From contig CM034240.1 of NCBI GenBank assembly GCA_019916065.1, forward strand, positions 39,520,561 to 39,584,560: a stretch of DNA of 64,000 nt, in the 5' to 3' direction. A program made the translations under genes and the position numbers. Source of the stretch: Vitellaria paradoxa (Eukaryota > Streptophyta > Magnoliopsida > Ericales > Sapotaceae). Below are positions 12,921 through 23,547 of the stretch, piece after piece. Positions within the stretch are counted from its first letter, which is position 1. Each line of letters starts with the position of its first letter. The notes under the pieces were generated by a model, which did no database searches, was not told the origin of the DNA, and saw nothing but the letters and a program-made list of their open reading frames with translations.

Positions 12921-13810
12921 TCTATATATGAAACACTTCATTGTTATAAATTTAAATTAAATTATAAATTATAAAACATTATTTTGTAGAAAAATAAAAA
13001 TGTTTTGATTTAAAACTTTTATTTATTTATTTATTTATTTATTGTGTAATTTTGTAAAGCACAAAAATCAAAGTAATCGAAAAAAATGATCCTAAATATG
13101 CTACGTCACAAAATGTCTATTCCATTTTTTATAAGTCATTTTCTCCTTGTCAAATTTTTTTCAATTATCGTCATATCAAACTTTTCTAATCTTGTGGGAA
13201 TCTTTAAGGCTTAAAGCCAGTTGTAAATAACTTTCTAGCTTTATATTAATTTGATATATTTAGGGTCTGTTTGGAACCCCAACTGTTTTTAAAAAATTTC
13301 TAATTTCTCTAATTAAATTCGTGTCATTTTTACATCGTATCAACATCAATTTTTATTTTTTTTTTATTTTCTTGACACTCCAAACGTCCCCTTGATGATT
13401 TAAAAAAACTTTAAAACGTACTAAGGTAATTTTAATTATTTAAAAAAAAAACTTCTGCTTCTCAAACGATACCTAAAATTTGCAAGTATATTGAGCATAG
13501 ATTATGCAATGGAATATACTTTCATTTAAATGTGAATTTTGAATAGTCGTTAAAAGATTGTCACAAAAAAAAGTTTACCAATAACCATGATAATTTATTT
13601 TTTACCAGGATAATTACATTTTAAGATTTGAACTAAATATACATCATTTCCTTTTAACTTAAAAGTCAATACTATAGAGCTTAAAATTTAATATATATTT
13701 TTTGTAATATGAATTAAAGTGAATTTTTTTAAAAAATATTAAATTTAATTAAATTTGTATCACACGGGCCGTATAGATTTATACGTTATTGTACGAACTG
13801 TATTGTTTAC

Positions 13811-13952
13811 GGCACCGTTTGATTTGCAAAAAAAAAATAACAAAAAATTCTATAAATCTCTATTAATTTTATATCACATCAACTTTTTTCTTTCACTGCA
13901 CGTATTACGAATTCTCAATTTATCTCACTTTTTTTTACTCCAAACACACACT
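13811..13952 (-). mobile_element. MITE family B, copy 1
   Basis: A 142-bp element starting ggcaccgtttgatttg and ending ctccaaacacacac. It contains the family core tatcacatcaacttttttc followed by ctgcacgtattacgaattctc. Copies B2-B4 lie at 21108, 38721 and 39466. Confidence 0.65.
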
Positions 13953-14423
13953 AAACAAAAAAAAAAAAAAAAGAAAAAGAAATCAAGAGATGGGGTCTCG
14001 TCTTTTCTTCCCTATATTTATTTCACACAAAAAAAAATATTTTTGTAATTTAAATTTGGATTGATCTCTTTTGAGGCTCGTTGTGAATTTTTGTGGGTCA
14101 CGGCCTAAATCCTCGCCGTAAATCTGCGTGATTGACGGTTGTTGTTCGAAGTGGGCCCACTCGATATGACTGGTCAACCGCGAGAATCACTGCTAGGACC
14201 CACTCCTTATGATTGCAAAATCATCCCGATCAACGGTTCAGATCACCTGATCAAGTCAGGACTTCAATCTCTCTGCGTTGCACCTGATGTCGGCGCATCA
14301 TTCCCTTTCAATTGATTCCCTCTGCCGGCTTGTTCTTGTGGCGTGAGAAAGGGTAGGTGACACATGATAAGTACTCTCTCCAGACATACAAACCTTATGT
14401 TTGGTTCTGTAAAAGAAACTAAA

Positions 14424-14461
<38 letters not shown>

Positions 14462-15091
14462 CTCGATAATATATCCTATATATATTTATTGAGGTGGATT
14501 AATTTACTTAATTTAGAAAGAAATATTTTTTTATTATAACGTTTTCTTGGATAATTGCACTTAATTTAAAAAAAAATACTTTTTACCATAACTTTTTCTT
14601 AGATAATTACGTCGTTATAATGTCACACCAACACTTTAGTAATAAAAATATATCTTTAGATTTATTTCACAAAATAGTTTACTTCAATTTACGAACTTAT
14701 GAATGGACAATTAAGATTAGACAAAAAATTTTCTCTATAATCTCGATTGTCGAATTATGAGTTCACAAATTCACCTACTAAAATGATTAATTTATAAAAG
14801 AGTAACGTATATATTATTATGATAATAAAAAAATTGGTTGTATAACTATATATTATTACTCTAATTTATATTAATCAAATCCAAAAGGAAACATATTTGG
14901 GAGAGATAATATTTGAGATCAAATCTTTTATGACAATTAAATTTCAAGACCTTTTTTTTGGGGGGGTAAGTAAATTACAAGACTTATTGATTACAATAAA
15001 CATAAACTATTTTTTTTAATCCAAAAGCATATTCAAGTTACCCCAACACAAAAAATCCACATCCAAAACAGCGATTGGCCGCTCCCCACTT

Positions 15092-15143
15092 TCTCTCTCT
15101 AGGATTTTTTTTTTTTTGATGGGTAATCTCTCTCTAGGATTTT
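15092..15143 (-). mobile_element. Micro-insertion M2 with poly(T) and target duplication
   Basis: An 18-bp insert at 15109-15126 (T run then gatgggtaa) lies between two perfect 17-bp copies of tctctctctaggatttt (15092-15108 and 15127-15143). Read on the minus strand, the insert is ttacccatc followed by poly(A). Confidence 0.6.
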
Positions 15144-15299
15144 AACTACTTAGAAAGACTAAAATGCTTAAAAAAGGAAAAGACTGGTGATCTGAGAAAA
15201 GTGTGACAAAGCCTTTGAATTTAATTATTTAAATATTTGCATGGGCATAAAGAAATTATTGTATAGTCTGGTCTTTGTTATAAGAAGAAGATCTCATGG

Positions 15300-16190
15300 G
15301 GATAAGTAAAAAAGAGAAGCTTGCGCCCAAAGCACAAAAAGCTTTTTACTCTGTGTGTATTCTCTGTTTATTTGATTTTTTTTTTTTTCCAATACCCCAA
15401 AGCAAAGAAGCAAAGCATATTTTCTTCCACCGCGTAACCTTGCTTTCCCCTGTAAGTATTCCGACTTTTCTTGGCTTCCAATTAATAACTTCCCTTCTCT
15501 TACGTGTATGTTTATATATATAGCTTCCTGTGCAAGAACCCACATAAAGTTAGGAATCTGTTCTGGTTTCACCATTAATGAGAGGGTCCAAATTCTTCTA
15601 TAGGTTTTGTATTTTGATTTAGCCTCTGTTTGTTTCTGTATTTGTTGTGTTTATATATATATATATATATATATATACACGAGTAAATTCTTGATTGAGA
15701 ATTTTTCATCCATTTCTTCCTTACTGTAGTCCAATTCCTCTTCTGGGTTGTGTGGCTAGGCTCTGTTGTTTTCAGTTCTTGGGTTTTGAGTCTTCAAAAG
15801 CCTGTCATGGTCTGTTTGGGATTTTGACTCTTGGTTTGAAAGCTTTTCATTTGTTAAAAAACTTCAAGTTTTGTTTCCAATGGTATTGCTGCAAATCATA
15901 TTTGAACCTCTGATTTTTCAAGCTAATCCCCCTTTTTGTGTTTCTCACTTCCAATTGATTTTCCAGAACTTCACAGGCTACAGTGGAAATTCTTTCATCA
16001 AATAGGTTCTAGAACTTCCTTGTTTGCTGCTAAAAATTAGAAATAGAAACGCACATCTCAAAAATTCTTTCACATTCATTCCTTTCAACTACTGTACAGC
16101 CAACCCATTTTTTCATTAAGATTAATTCTCTCATTGAATCAACCCATAGACTTCTGAGGAATAATCCGAGGGAAGAAGTGAGTGACAGAA
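15300..16190 (+). promoter_or_regulatory. Likely promoter, 5' UTR and 5' UTR intron of membrane protein gene
   Basis: The 900 bp before the ATG contain CT-rich leader-like sequence. A good donor, cccctgtaagtat, has its GT at 15452-15453. A plausible acceptor, gattttccag, ends near 15966. This suggests an intron in the 5' UTR. A (TA)n run occupies about 15652-15676. No experimental start site can be inferred. Confidence 0.35.
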
Positions 16191-18512
16191 ATGAGTTTCT
16201 TAACAGGATCATCGACGAATTCTTCTTGGCAGCCAGCCATGACTGCAGAAACAACAACCAGGGCTTACTGGCTGAACTGGAGGTTCTTGCTCTGTGCGAT
16301 TTGGGTGTCAATCTCTGCCGCCTTCGCCTTCCTCCTCATTTCAAAGTTTGAAGGGCCACGCAAATCAAAGCGCGGACCGAGCGGAGAAGAAACGCGTGAG
16401 CAGGGAAAGCCCGCGGGGCTACTGTACGAGGACGAAGTTTGGAAGCCTTGTTTGAGAGGATTGCATCCCGCTTGGTTGCTGGCATTCCGAGTCGTTGCCT
16501 TCTCCGTGCTCCTAGTTCTGCTGATCCTAAATGCTGTTGTTGATGGCGGTGGCATATTTTTCTTCTATACTCAGTAAGTCATCACCCAATGGGGGATTGA
16601 AAATTTAACATGAAAAAATCGATCCTTTTGTTCAAAAAGAATCGTCTTGTTTCTTATAGACACATTTTAAGCCCATCATTGGGTTTTAACTGCTGAATTT
16701 GATGCTGGGCAGGTGGACTTTCGCACTGATAACCATTTACTTTGGGGTATGTCTTTCATCCTTCTCTGTAATTATTTTCCTTTTCTTTTTTTCTTTTCTT
16801 GTCCTCCTCTAGTTTTGTAGGAGACATACCCCTTTAAATCTATCCTTGAATTGGTTTCTTACTTGTATCTCATCGCTTGTGGCCACTGCGCTTGTAGCTC
16901 GGGTCATTGCTTTCCATGTACGGTTGCCATCAGTATCACAACAAAGTGGGTGGTGATTATAGAACTGGGAATGAGAACTTTGATGCTGAGCAAGGCATCA
17001 GTGCAGCTCCTGCGAATGCCGCCGAAAACTCAAATGCGTCCAATGGGGCAAAGCAATTGGCGTCCGGTCAAGGTTGTCTCGTTCGCAAAACTGCAGGATT
17101 TTGGGGTTACGTCTTCCAAATAATTTTCCAGGTAAATCCCATGATTTTGTCTAGCGGTAAGAAATGTGTTAACTCTGGATCCATTATAAGCACTTTCGAG
17201 GAACCAAACAGAGACATAAATTGCAGTTAATTAGTTATTCACTTGTTCCTTCCTTGGAAACAGATGAACGCGGGTGCAGTGATGCTCACGGATTGCGTCT
17301 TTTGGTTCATAATGGTGCCATTCCTGGAAATCAAAGACTACAATCTGAATTTTGTAAGTAATCAAACTATAGCTATGGGAATGTATCTCCAAACAAACAT
17401 TCTTCTTGCATAATTTAGTAGTTTACAGCTCTCTCTGAGAGGCAGTTCAATTGATAAAATCTTGAGTTTGCTTTCTAGTAATTACTAGTTCGAATCTCCT
17501 CAAGACCACTGAAAGTTCGATTAAATGAACTTCTTAGATAGATGGCATGAAGTCTCCTCTTAATTTTTTTTCAGTAAACTTCTTTTTTGTCTTCCAAACA
17601 ATGTGCTTAATTAATCTTCGACATGGCAGCTGATCATAATGATGCACACCATCAATGCTGTTTTCCTGCTCGGTGACGCCACTTTGAATTGCTTGGTACA
17701 TTGCTGTTTAATTATTTTCAACTGATTTCAATTCCCATTTCATTTCACAGTTTCTAATTCTCTGACTTTGTCTTTTCCCCCTTGGCAGCGGTTCCCTTGG
17801 TTTCGAATCGCCTACTTCTTCTTGTGGACGGTTGCTTATGTCATTTTCCAATGGATCGTCCATGCCTGCGTCTCGTTTTGGTAGAACTAATCCCCATTCT
17901 TGCCTCTACATTTATCAGTTGCATCAAATCCTCCGATCTCGCGTAACTTTATTTTTTTAACTATCTACGACAGGTGGCCGTACCCATTTCTTGATTTGTC
18001 ATCTCCATTTGCTCCGCTATGGTACGCTCTCTCAGCTCTTAAGAAATCGCCTCTTCGATTCTGTCAATAAACAAATTCTCCTTAAAATTCATTCAAACAA
18101 GACTTTCAGATGTGATTGATCATCTCTCTGGAAGCAATACTTCAAAAAAGTTGGTCTTTTTTTGGGGTCTTTTTTTGGGGAAAGATAGTTTCTGAATTCC
18201 AAATGTTATAACCGAACTCTACAATTTTTTATCAATCTTCAAAAAAACTTATAACTTCTTATATGTTGTATGAATTACAAGACTGTCACGTGTACCAATT
18301 TATATTAATTTTTGATATTCCAAATGCACTGAATTTCGACGAATCGCGCAATAATTTTCCCCTATGCTAAAATGGGATATATCTGCTCTGCAAGGTATTC
18401 GTCAGTGGCATTGATGCATATACCCTGCTTTGGAGTTTTCATGCTGGTGATCAAGATGAAGCACGTTCTGTTGTCAAAATGGTTCCCTGTCTCTTACCAA
18501 TGTCCGAGGTGA
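16191..18512 (+). CDS. Multi-pass membrane protein, plant Rolling-stone-like family
   Basis: Eight exons: 16191-16573, 16713-16746, 16898-17131, 17264-17353, 17630-17695, 17789-17880, 17974-18021 and 18395-18512. All introns are GT/AG, and the total is 1065 nt, giving 354 residues. ATG 16191 is the first in-frame ATG; an in-frame TGA lies just upstream. Hydrophobic spans occur at about 33-50, 95-117, 122-145 and 205-235, with several more towards the C-terminus, suggesting six or more membrane passes. Conserved-looking pieces are [23 protein letters not shown]-type [16 protein letters not shown] and [13 protein letters not shown]; the protein ends FPVSYQCPR. These recall the uncharacterised plant transmembrane family distantly related to Drosophila Rolling stone. 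The family call is from memory and the function is unknown. Confidence 0.87.
17432..17575 (+). mobile_element. SINE-like insertion in intron 4
   Basis: Lies within the 276-bp intron between exons 4 and 5 of the membrane protein gene. It has an A-box-like ggcagttcaattgataaaat and a B-box-like agttcgaatctcc about 45 bp later, then ends in a T-rich run just before cag. The pol III promoter layout suggests a tRNA-derived SINE. No clear target duplication was seen. Confidence 0.45.
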
Positions 18513-20087
18513 TTTGAGCAAGAGCTGGTCTGGAACTGAATGAGCTTTGTAATCCCAAAACATTATGAGGAAAAAAAAAAATAGATACTCGGTGATAATC
18601 AAGAAATCTTGTAGCTTATGAATTTATACAATTCAGAAGGAAGGGGGGGGGGACTGAAATGTTTTGAATTTTGCTTAGAAGGATATACAGGCAGATGATT
18701 TTCTTTGGAAGCCATTTTTTTTTCTTTTTTTTTTTTTTTTCCTTTTTTGTTTTTTTGTTCATTTGTTGATGTAACCATTCTTAACAATAGTGGCTTGTTA
18801 CTTACTTGTAACTAACTATACGTATATTTGAAAGGGGGGGAGGGGGAAAGGAGGGGGAATTACTTCTCTGGGATTCCTCGTCTGCTTAACCTTTTTGGAT
18901 GGAAATTTTACAAGCAGCAAAACAAGATCCAGTGGAAATTACAATCCCACGTGTCATCCTCTAATAAAAGAGCTTTGACTCTTTTTTTTTTTAAATTATT
19001 ATTATTTGTTTGGTAAAAATGAATGTGCAATGAACAAATGTTACATACCACGTGGTGGCTTTGATATTTGACTTGGCGCAATGTGCTAAGTCTGCCAAAA
19101 TTCATCAGCTTTTCAGTTTCTCTTCCAAATGACTTGAGTTTTTTGTTTGGGGTGGGGGGGGGGGGGGGAATAGTTTATTTTTAGTTGCTTATTAGCTAAT
19201 TATTAAAAAGTTAGTATTTTATTTTGTGTGTTGGGAAAGAAAAAAAAAAGTTAGCTTTTAATAACTAGTTTTTGAATTTTTTGTTAATTTGATATTTTTA
19301 CCTTCATAATTTAAAAGAAATTAAAAATATAAAAGAATAAATTTGATCATTTTAAAAAAAGTTAAGGTGACATTTAAGTTACTTTTTTGTTTTCTGTTTT
19401 CTATTTTTATTTTATGTTTTAAAAATCTAAAAATAAGAAACGGAAAATGCTCTATTTTCATGATTCTAAGATTTTTTTTATTTTGAGTTAAAAACACTGA
19501 AAACGACTTTTTGTTATTTTTCATTTATGTGTAAATCTATTTTTTATTTTTAAAACAAATTTTAAAAATATATTATGAACGATTTTTCTTATTTTTAAAA
19601 GCGTAAAATAGAAAATGAATTCAAAAAAGAAAGTGAAGAATAAAAACAGAAAATAAAAAATAAAAAAACAAACTAAATGAGTCATAAGTAGTCAAAAACT
19701 GAGAAGTTAGTTATGCTTCTCAAACGCATTATAAGCTGTTTTTCAAAATGTTTTTTTTTTTAATTCTGTTTTTAGCCTTTTTCTAAAGAAATTTTCAATT
19801 TTTTTATTCTCTTTTTTTATTTTTTAAGCATTTTTTGTTTTATTTTACTAAAAAATCAATGACGCATTTAGAACTCTCAGAAATAAGTTTGGTTTAAGAA
19901 AAAAAAATTCCAAACAACCCTTAAACATGGACAAATTGCATCCTAATTATATTTTCATTTTGCAAAATCGTACGAATTATGCAGCCTTCCTCCTCAACCC
20001 CAAAGGAGTTACATAGCTTGAGAGATGAAGTCAATTGCAGACAATCGGGGCCCAATCTTATTCTTGATATTTTTGCTGGATCTGAGA

Positions 20088-20456
20088 GGCCGTTTGGAGG
20101 ATTAAAAACTTGTAAAAAAGTAAAATTTTGACAGTTTTTTCTATGTTTTTTTAGTTATATTTTTTTGTGTGTTTGGTAAAATAAAGTATAATTTTTAGTA
20201 TTTTTTATAATTTTTAAATATTTGGTAAACTTCTTACTGTAACAAAGTAAAAAAGTGGTAACTTTTTGTACGTTTGGTAACTTTTTTATTGTAACAGAGT
20301 AAAAAAAGCATAATTTTTGTGTGTTTGGTAAAACTTTTTGTTTCATTTTTTTACTGTAGTAAAGTAAAAAAGTAAAAAAAATTATGATTTTATCAAATAT
20401 ACTAAAAGTTACAAAATGATACATTTTTGTTAGTTTTTGAGCCTCAAAACGCACCC
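20088..20456 (+). mobile_element. MITE family E, copy 1, with internal repeats
   Basis: About 370 bp with inverted ends ggccgtttggagg and, inward from the right, gggtgcgttttgagg. The interior repeats a module, gtgtgtttggtaaaa followed by ctgtaacaaagtaaaaaag, three to four times. A related element is at 47081-47377. Confidence 0.55.
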
Positions 20457-20614
20457 TAACTTTAAAGTCCCAACTTACACCCACCCGAGTCACTCATCAA
20501 ATCTCGGAAGCAATTACGTGTTAAATTTATTTTTGCATTTATATTAAAGTATTTCAAAAATTTATGAACATATTGAAATATAAATTTTATTTCAAGATCG
20601 AATCATATGATATC

Positions 20615-20670
20615 AATTTGAGGTTAATACATTTTTTTTTTTTTTGTCTATGTAATTTGAGGTTAATACA
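20615..20670 (-). mobile_element. Micro-insertion M3 with poly(T) and target duplication
   Basis: A 22-bp insert at 20632-20653 (T run then gtctatgt) lies between perfect 17-bp copies of aatttgaggttaataca (20615-20631 and 20654-20670). Its non-poly(A) end (acatagac on the minus strand) differs from M2, M4 and M5. Confidence 0.6.
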
Positions 20671-21107
20671 ATTTGTTTTATCATGTGTTGGTCCTATATT
20701 ACTAAAATCTTCGTGAGCTAATTAATTTTCTTAAGGGTAATTATTTTTTTATGCCTTCGTACTGAAAGTTGAAATTACTAATATTCTTGAGATGGAATAA
20801 AAAAAAATATTTTCACACCACCTTTCTTAAGATTGAAGCAGGAAAAAAAAAATAGAAAAACAATTAAAAACACCAAGAACTTTGCTCTTAATATTTCAAA
20901 AACATCTGTATTCCTAATGTACTTCTCGGATTTTACTCTCAATAACTTTGGAAACAATGAGTATTTTACGATTCTTACACCTATAGTATGTTTGATTAGA
21001 AAAATTAGATGATGGGATATAAGTAATATAACGACATAATATATAGAATTAGATATAACATAAAATTAACTTTTTATATAATATGTTTTCCGTATTTGAA
21101 TGATTGA

Positions 21108-21246
21108 GGGTGAGTTTGGAGTAAGATAAAGTGAGATAAATTGAAAGTTCGTAATGCGTGCAGTGAAAGAAAAAAGTTGATGTGATATAAAGTTAACAGA
21201 AATTTATAGAGTTTTTTGGAGTTTGTTTGAAAACCAAACAGAACCT
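21108..21246 (+). mobile_element. MITE family B, copy 2 (inverted relative to B1)
   Basis: About 139 bp, from gggtgagtttggag to ccaaacagaacc. It matches the reverse complement of the copies at 13811, 38721 and 39466, including gttcgtaatgcgtgcagtg. Confidence 0.65.
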
Positions 21247-21457
21247 GAATATAAAGTGGAATAGAATATATGATTAGATATGAGATACAAAAAATATTTT
21301 TAGACTTTTAGTTTTGCTAGAAAACAAATCTAGGGGTGAAAATATATTATCCCACCCCCCATCAGATAGCATATCTCCATTTTGGGATATTAAATCCCAT
21401 CCGAAAATATGATACCGCAAATCAGATATAAAATTAAGGCAAATTGGTAAAAAAAAA

Positions 21458-21700
21458 AGAATTTTTTATAAAAATATTCCTCAAACTATCTGTCTTTTTT
21501 TTTATTTCATCCTCAAACGCACTTACTACATTATCAAACTATCCAATTCCGTTTTATTTGGTCCAAACGCTAACTCTATCCGTTAACTTTAACAGATCAG
21601 ATCAAATAGAAAAGAATTGGATAGTTTAAGGATGTAATAAGTGTATTTAATATTTTGGGGACGAAATAGAAAAAGGGAATATTTTCATAAGAAACTCTTG
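21458..21700. mobile_element. Hairpin (foldback) MITE F, copy 1
   Basis: About 240 bp whose left and right halves are inverted copies. The left reads cctcaaactatc, ttcatcctcaaac, ccaattccgttttattt; the right returns as aaatagaaaagaattgg, atagtttaaggatg, gaaatagaaaaagg. The centre is gtccaaacgctaactctatc near 21560. The transcript or single strand could fold almost end to end. Confidence 0.65.
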
Positions 21701-22275
21701 TTAAACTTAAGACCCATTTTTGTAACATTTATGATTTTTTTCTTATCTTTAATAGTTTTTTATTTTAATTTTTAAAAATTACTTATTATTTTTTCTCCAA
21801 AATAAAAATAAAAACATATCTAGTAGTATAATTTTATTTACGGTAATTATTTTATTTTAATAAAATATTTAATTTTATTAATTTTTATAAATTTAACTAA
21901 ATTTAATAAAATATATTCAAACTAGTCAATTTAACATTATATATTATGTTTTAATAGTAATTAATTTTAACAAAGTAGATTAATAAATAACATAATTTAA
22001 TAATAAGTTACTATTTTATTTATTAAAATTAATTTGATGTAGTAAAAAAATATTTAATAAAATAAATAATTTTTAAAGGTAATTATTACTCATTGAAAAT
22101 TTTTAATTTTACTAAAATAAGTTAATTTAATATGTAATTGTTATTTATTAAAACATAATTATAATCTAATAAAATAAATTATTTTAATAATAAATTTTTA
22201 TCAAAGTAATTTGTTTAATATGATGCAAAAAAACGAATAAAGTGTTAAAATTAAAAAAAATATATTCATAAAAGA

Positions 22276-22535
22276 AAGAGTTTTTTATGAAAATATTTTT
22301 CAAACTATCATTTTTTTTATTTCGTTATTAAACTATCAAACATACTTATTACATTCTCGAACTATTCAATTCCGTTCTATTTAGTCCGAACACTAACTCC
22401 ATCTATTAACTTTAACGGATTCGGACCAAACAAAAAAGAATGGGATAATTCAAGGATATAATAAATGTATTTGATAGTTTAAGGATGAAATAGAAAAAAA
22501 AAATATATTTCAAGAAATATTTTCATAAAAAACTC
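22276..22535. mobile_element. Hairpin (foldback) MITE F, copy 2
   Basis: A diverged second copy of the hairpin element about 570 bp downstream of copy 1 and in the same orientation: caaactatca left arm, centre gtccgaacactaactcc, right arm agtttaaggatgaaatag. Having two copies this close suggests local hopping or segmental duplication. Confidence 0.65.
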
Positions 22536-22647
22536 CAAAAAAAAAAAATGTGAATTGTATCTTCAATCCCGACCCTATTTATATCTGCTAAAAGAAACAC
22601 ATCCCTAGTGAATCTAATAAATCAGCAATTTGTCTTTCTATTTAGGG

Positions 22648-22802
22648 GTATTTAGAATAACAAAAAATAAAATAAAGTGAAATAATTAAAGATAATTTAT
22701 AAATTTGTAATTCGTACAATGAGAAAACAAATAAATAATTTTTAAAAAATTTCAAAAATTTATAAAATTTTTTAACGTTTTTCAATGCCCCAAATGCAAC
22801 CT
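22648..22802 (+). mobile_element. MITE family D, copy
   Basis: Begins ggggtatttagaataac and carries aaatttgtaattcgtacaat, matching the family D core at 36841 and 51462. It ends gccccaaatgcaacc. Confidence 0.5.
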
Positions 22803-23008
22803 AAAGATATAATACCATTCAAAATCTCACTTTAAATATACATGATATAGAAGTGATTTTTTTTTAAATTAAAAGCACAAGTAATTTTCACATTCCATTA
22901 AAAAAGAAAAAATTCACATTTAGTATTAAGTATAAAAGCAACAACACTTTTTTTTTTTTTTAAACATTTCCTCACAATCCCTTTCCTTTCCAAGTTCTAA
23001 ACATGCAA

Positions 23009-23143
23009 GGGAATGTTTGGATGGTAAAAAAATTTAACAAAAATACAAAAAATTAATGTAAAAGTAATGAGTGAAGAAACTTAATTAGAAAAAGTACAAA
23101 AATTTGATAAAAATTAGTAAATTTTAACAAACCAAACACCCCC
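23009..23143 (+). mobile_element. MITE family C, copy 2
   Basis: About 135 bp with ends gggaatgtttggatgg and aaccaaacaccccc and the family core gtaaaagtaatg(a/t)gt. It lies about 400 bp past the stop codon of the minus-strand PX gene, possibly within its transcribed 3' flank. Confidence 0.6.
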
Positions 23144-23547
23144 AAAAATAAGAATTTAACACGCTGGCCTCCACTATTATTATTTGCAGGGACATACTCA
23201 ATAGAAGTCTTCAATTTGCAGAGAGACTGCATCGATATTTCGCTTTCGACAAGAAAAGAAAAGGGTGCAGTGCAGAAGGAAATAAAGCAGAACATACCAT
23301 TCTCTTTACTCAGAAGAATTGTTTTACGTAAAAAGAATATATTTATGACCCAGTAATAAAAGTAGAAAAGTAAAAGTAAGAAGATTCTTCACATGCGGCC
23401 AGGTTTCATTATTAACACAATCGTCCCTTCGCCTCTGACTGATTATTCAACTGACAACCAACCCCCAATATCAAACAAAATGATTTCCCCTTTCCTTTGG
23501 TTTCAAACCTAATTAAAATACAAATGGTATTCTGCAATTACAATCGA

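Larger units (their letters stand above)
5381..15279. other. Intergenic region, repeats only
   Basis: About 10 kb downstream of the UVR/ApaG gene with no gene I can support. It is mostly very AT-rich and includes poly(TA) runs at 6180-6196, 10121-10141, 11235-11260 and 14427-14456. Recognisable repeats are listed separately. Two GC-richer islands (12340-12680 and 14080-14350) lack convincing coding signals; the second includes the perfect palindrome gtgggcccac near 14151-14160. Confidence 0.6.
18513..23547. other. Convergent intergenic spacer, repeat-filled
   Basis: Lies between the 3' ends of the membrane protein gene (+) and the PX/Rubicon-homology gene (-). It includes G-runs near 18645, 18832 and 19153, AT-rich sequence, one large MITE (E1), MITEs B2, D2 and C2, two hairpin elements and one micro-insertion. 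I see no gene here. Confidence 0.6.
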
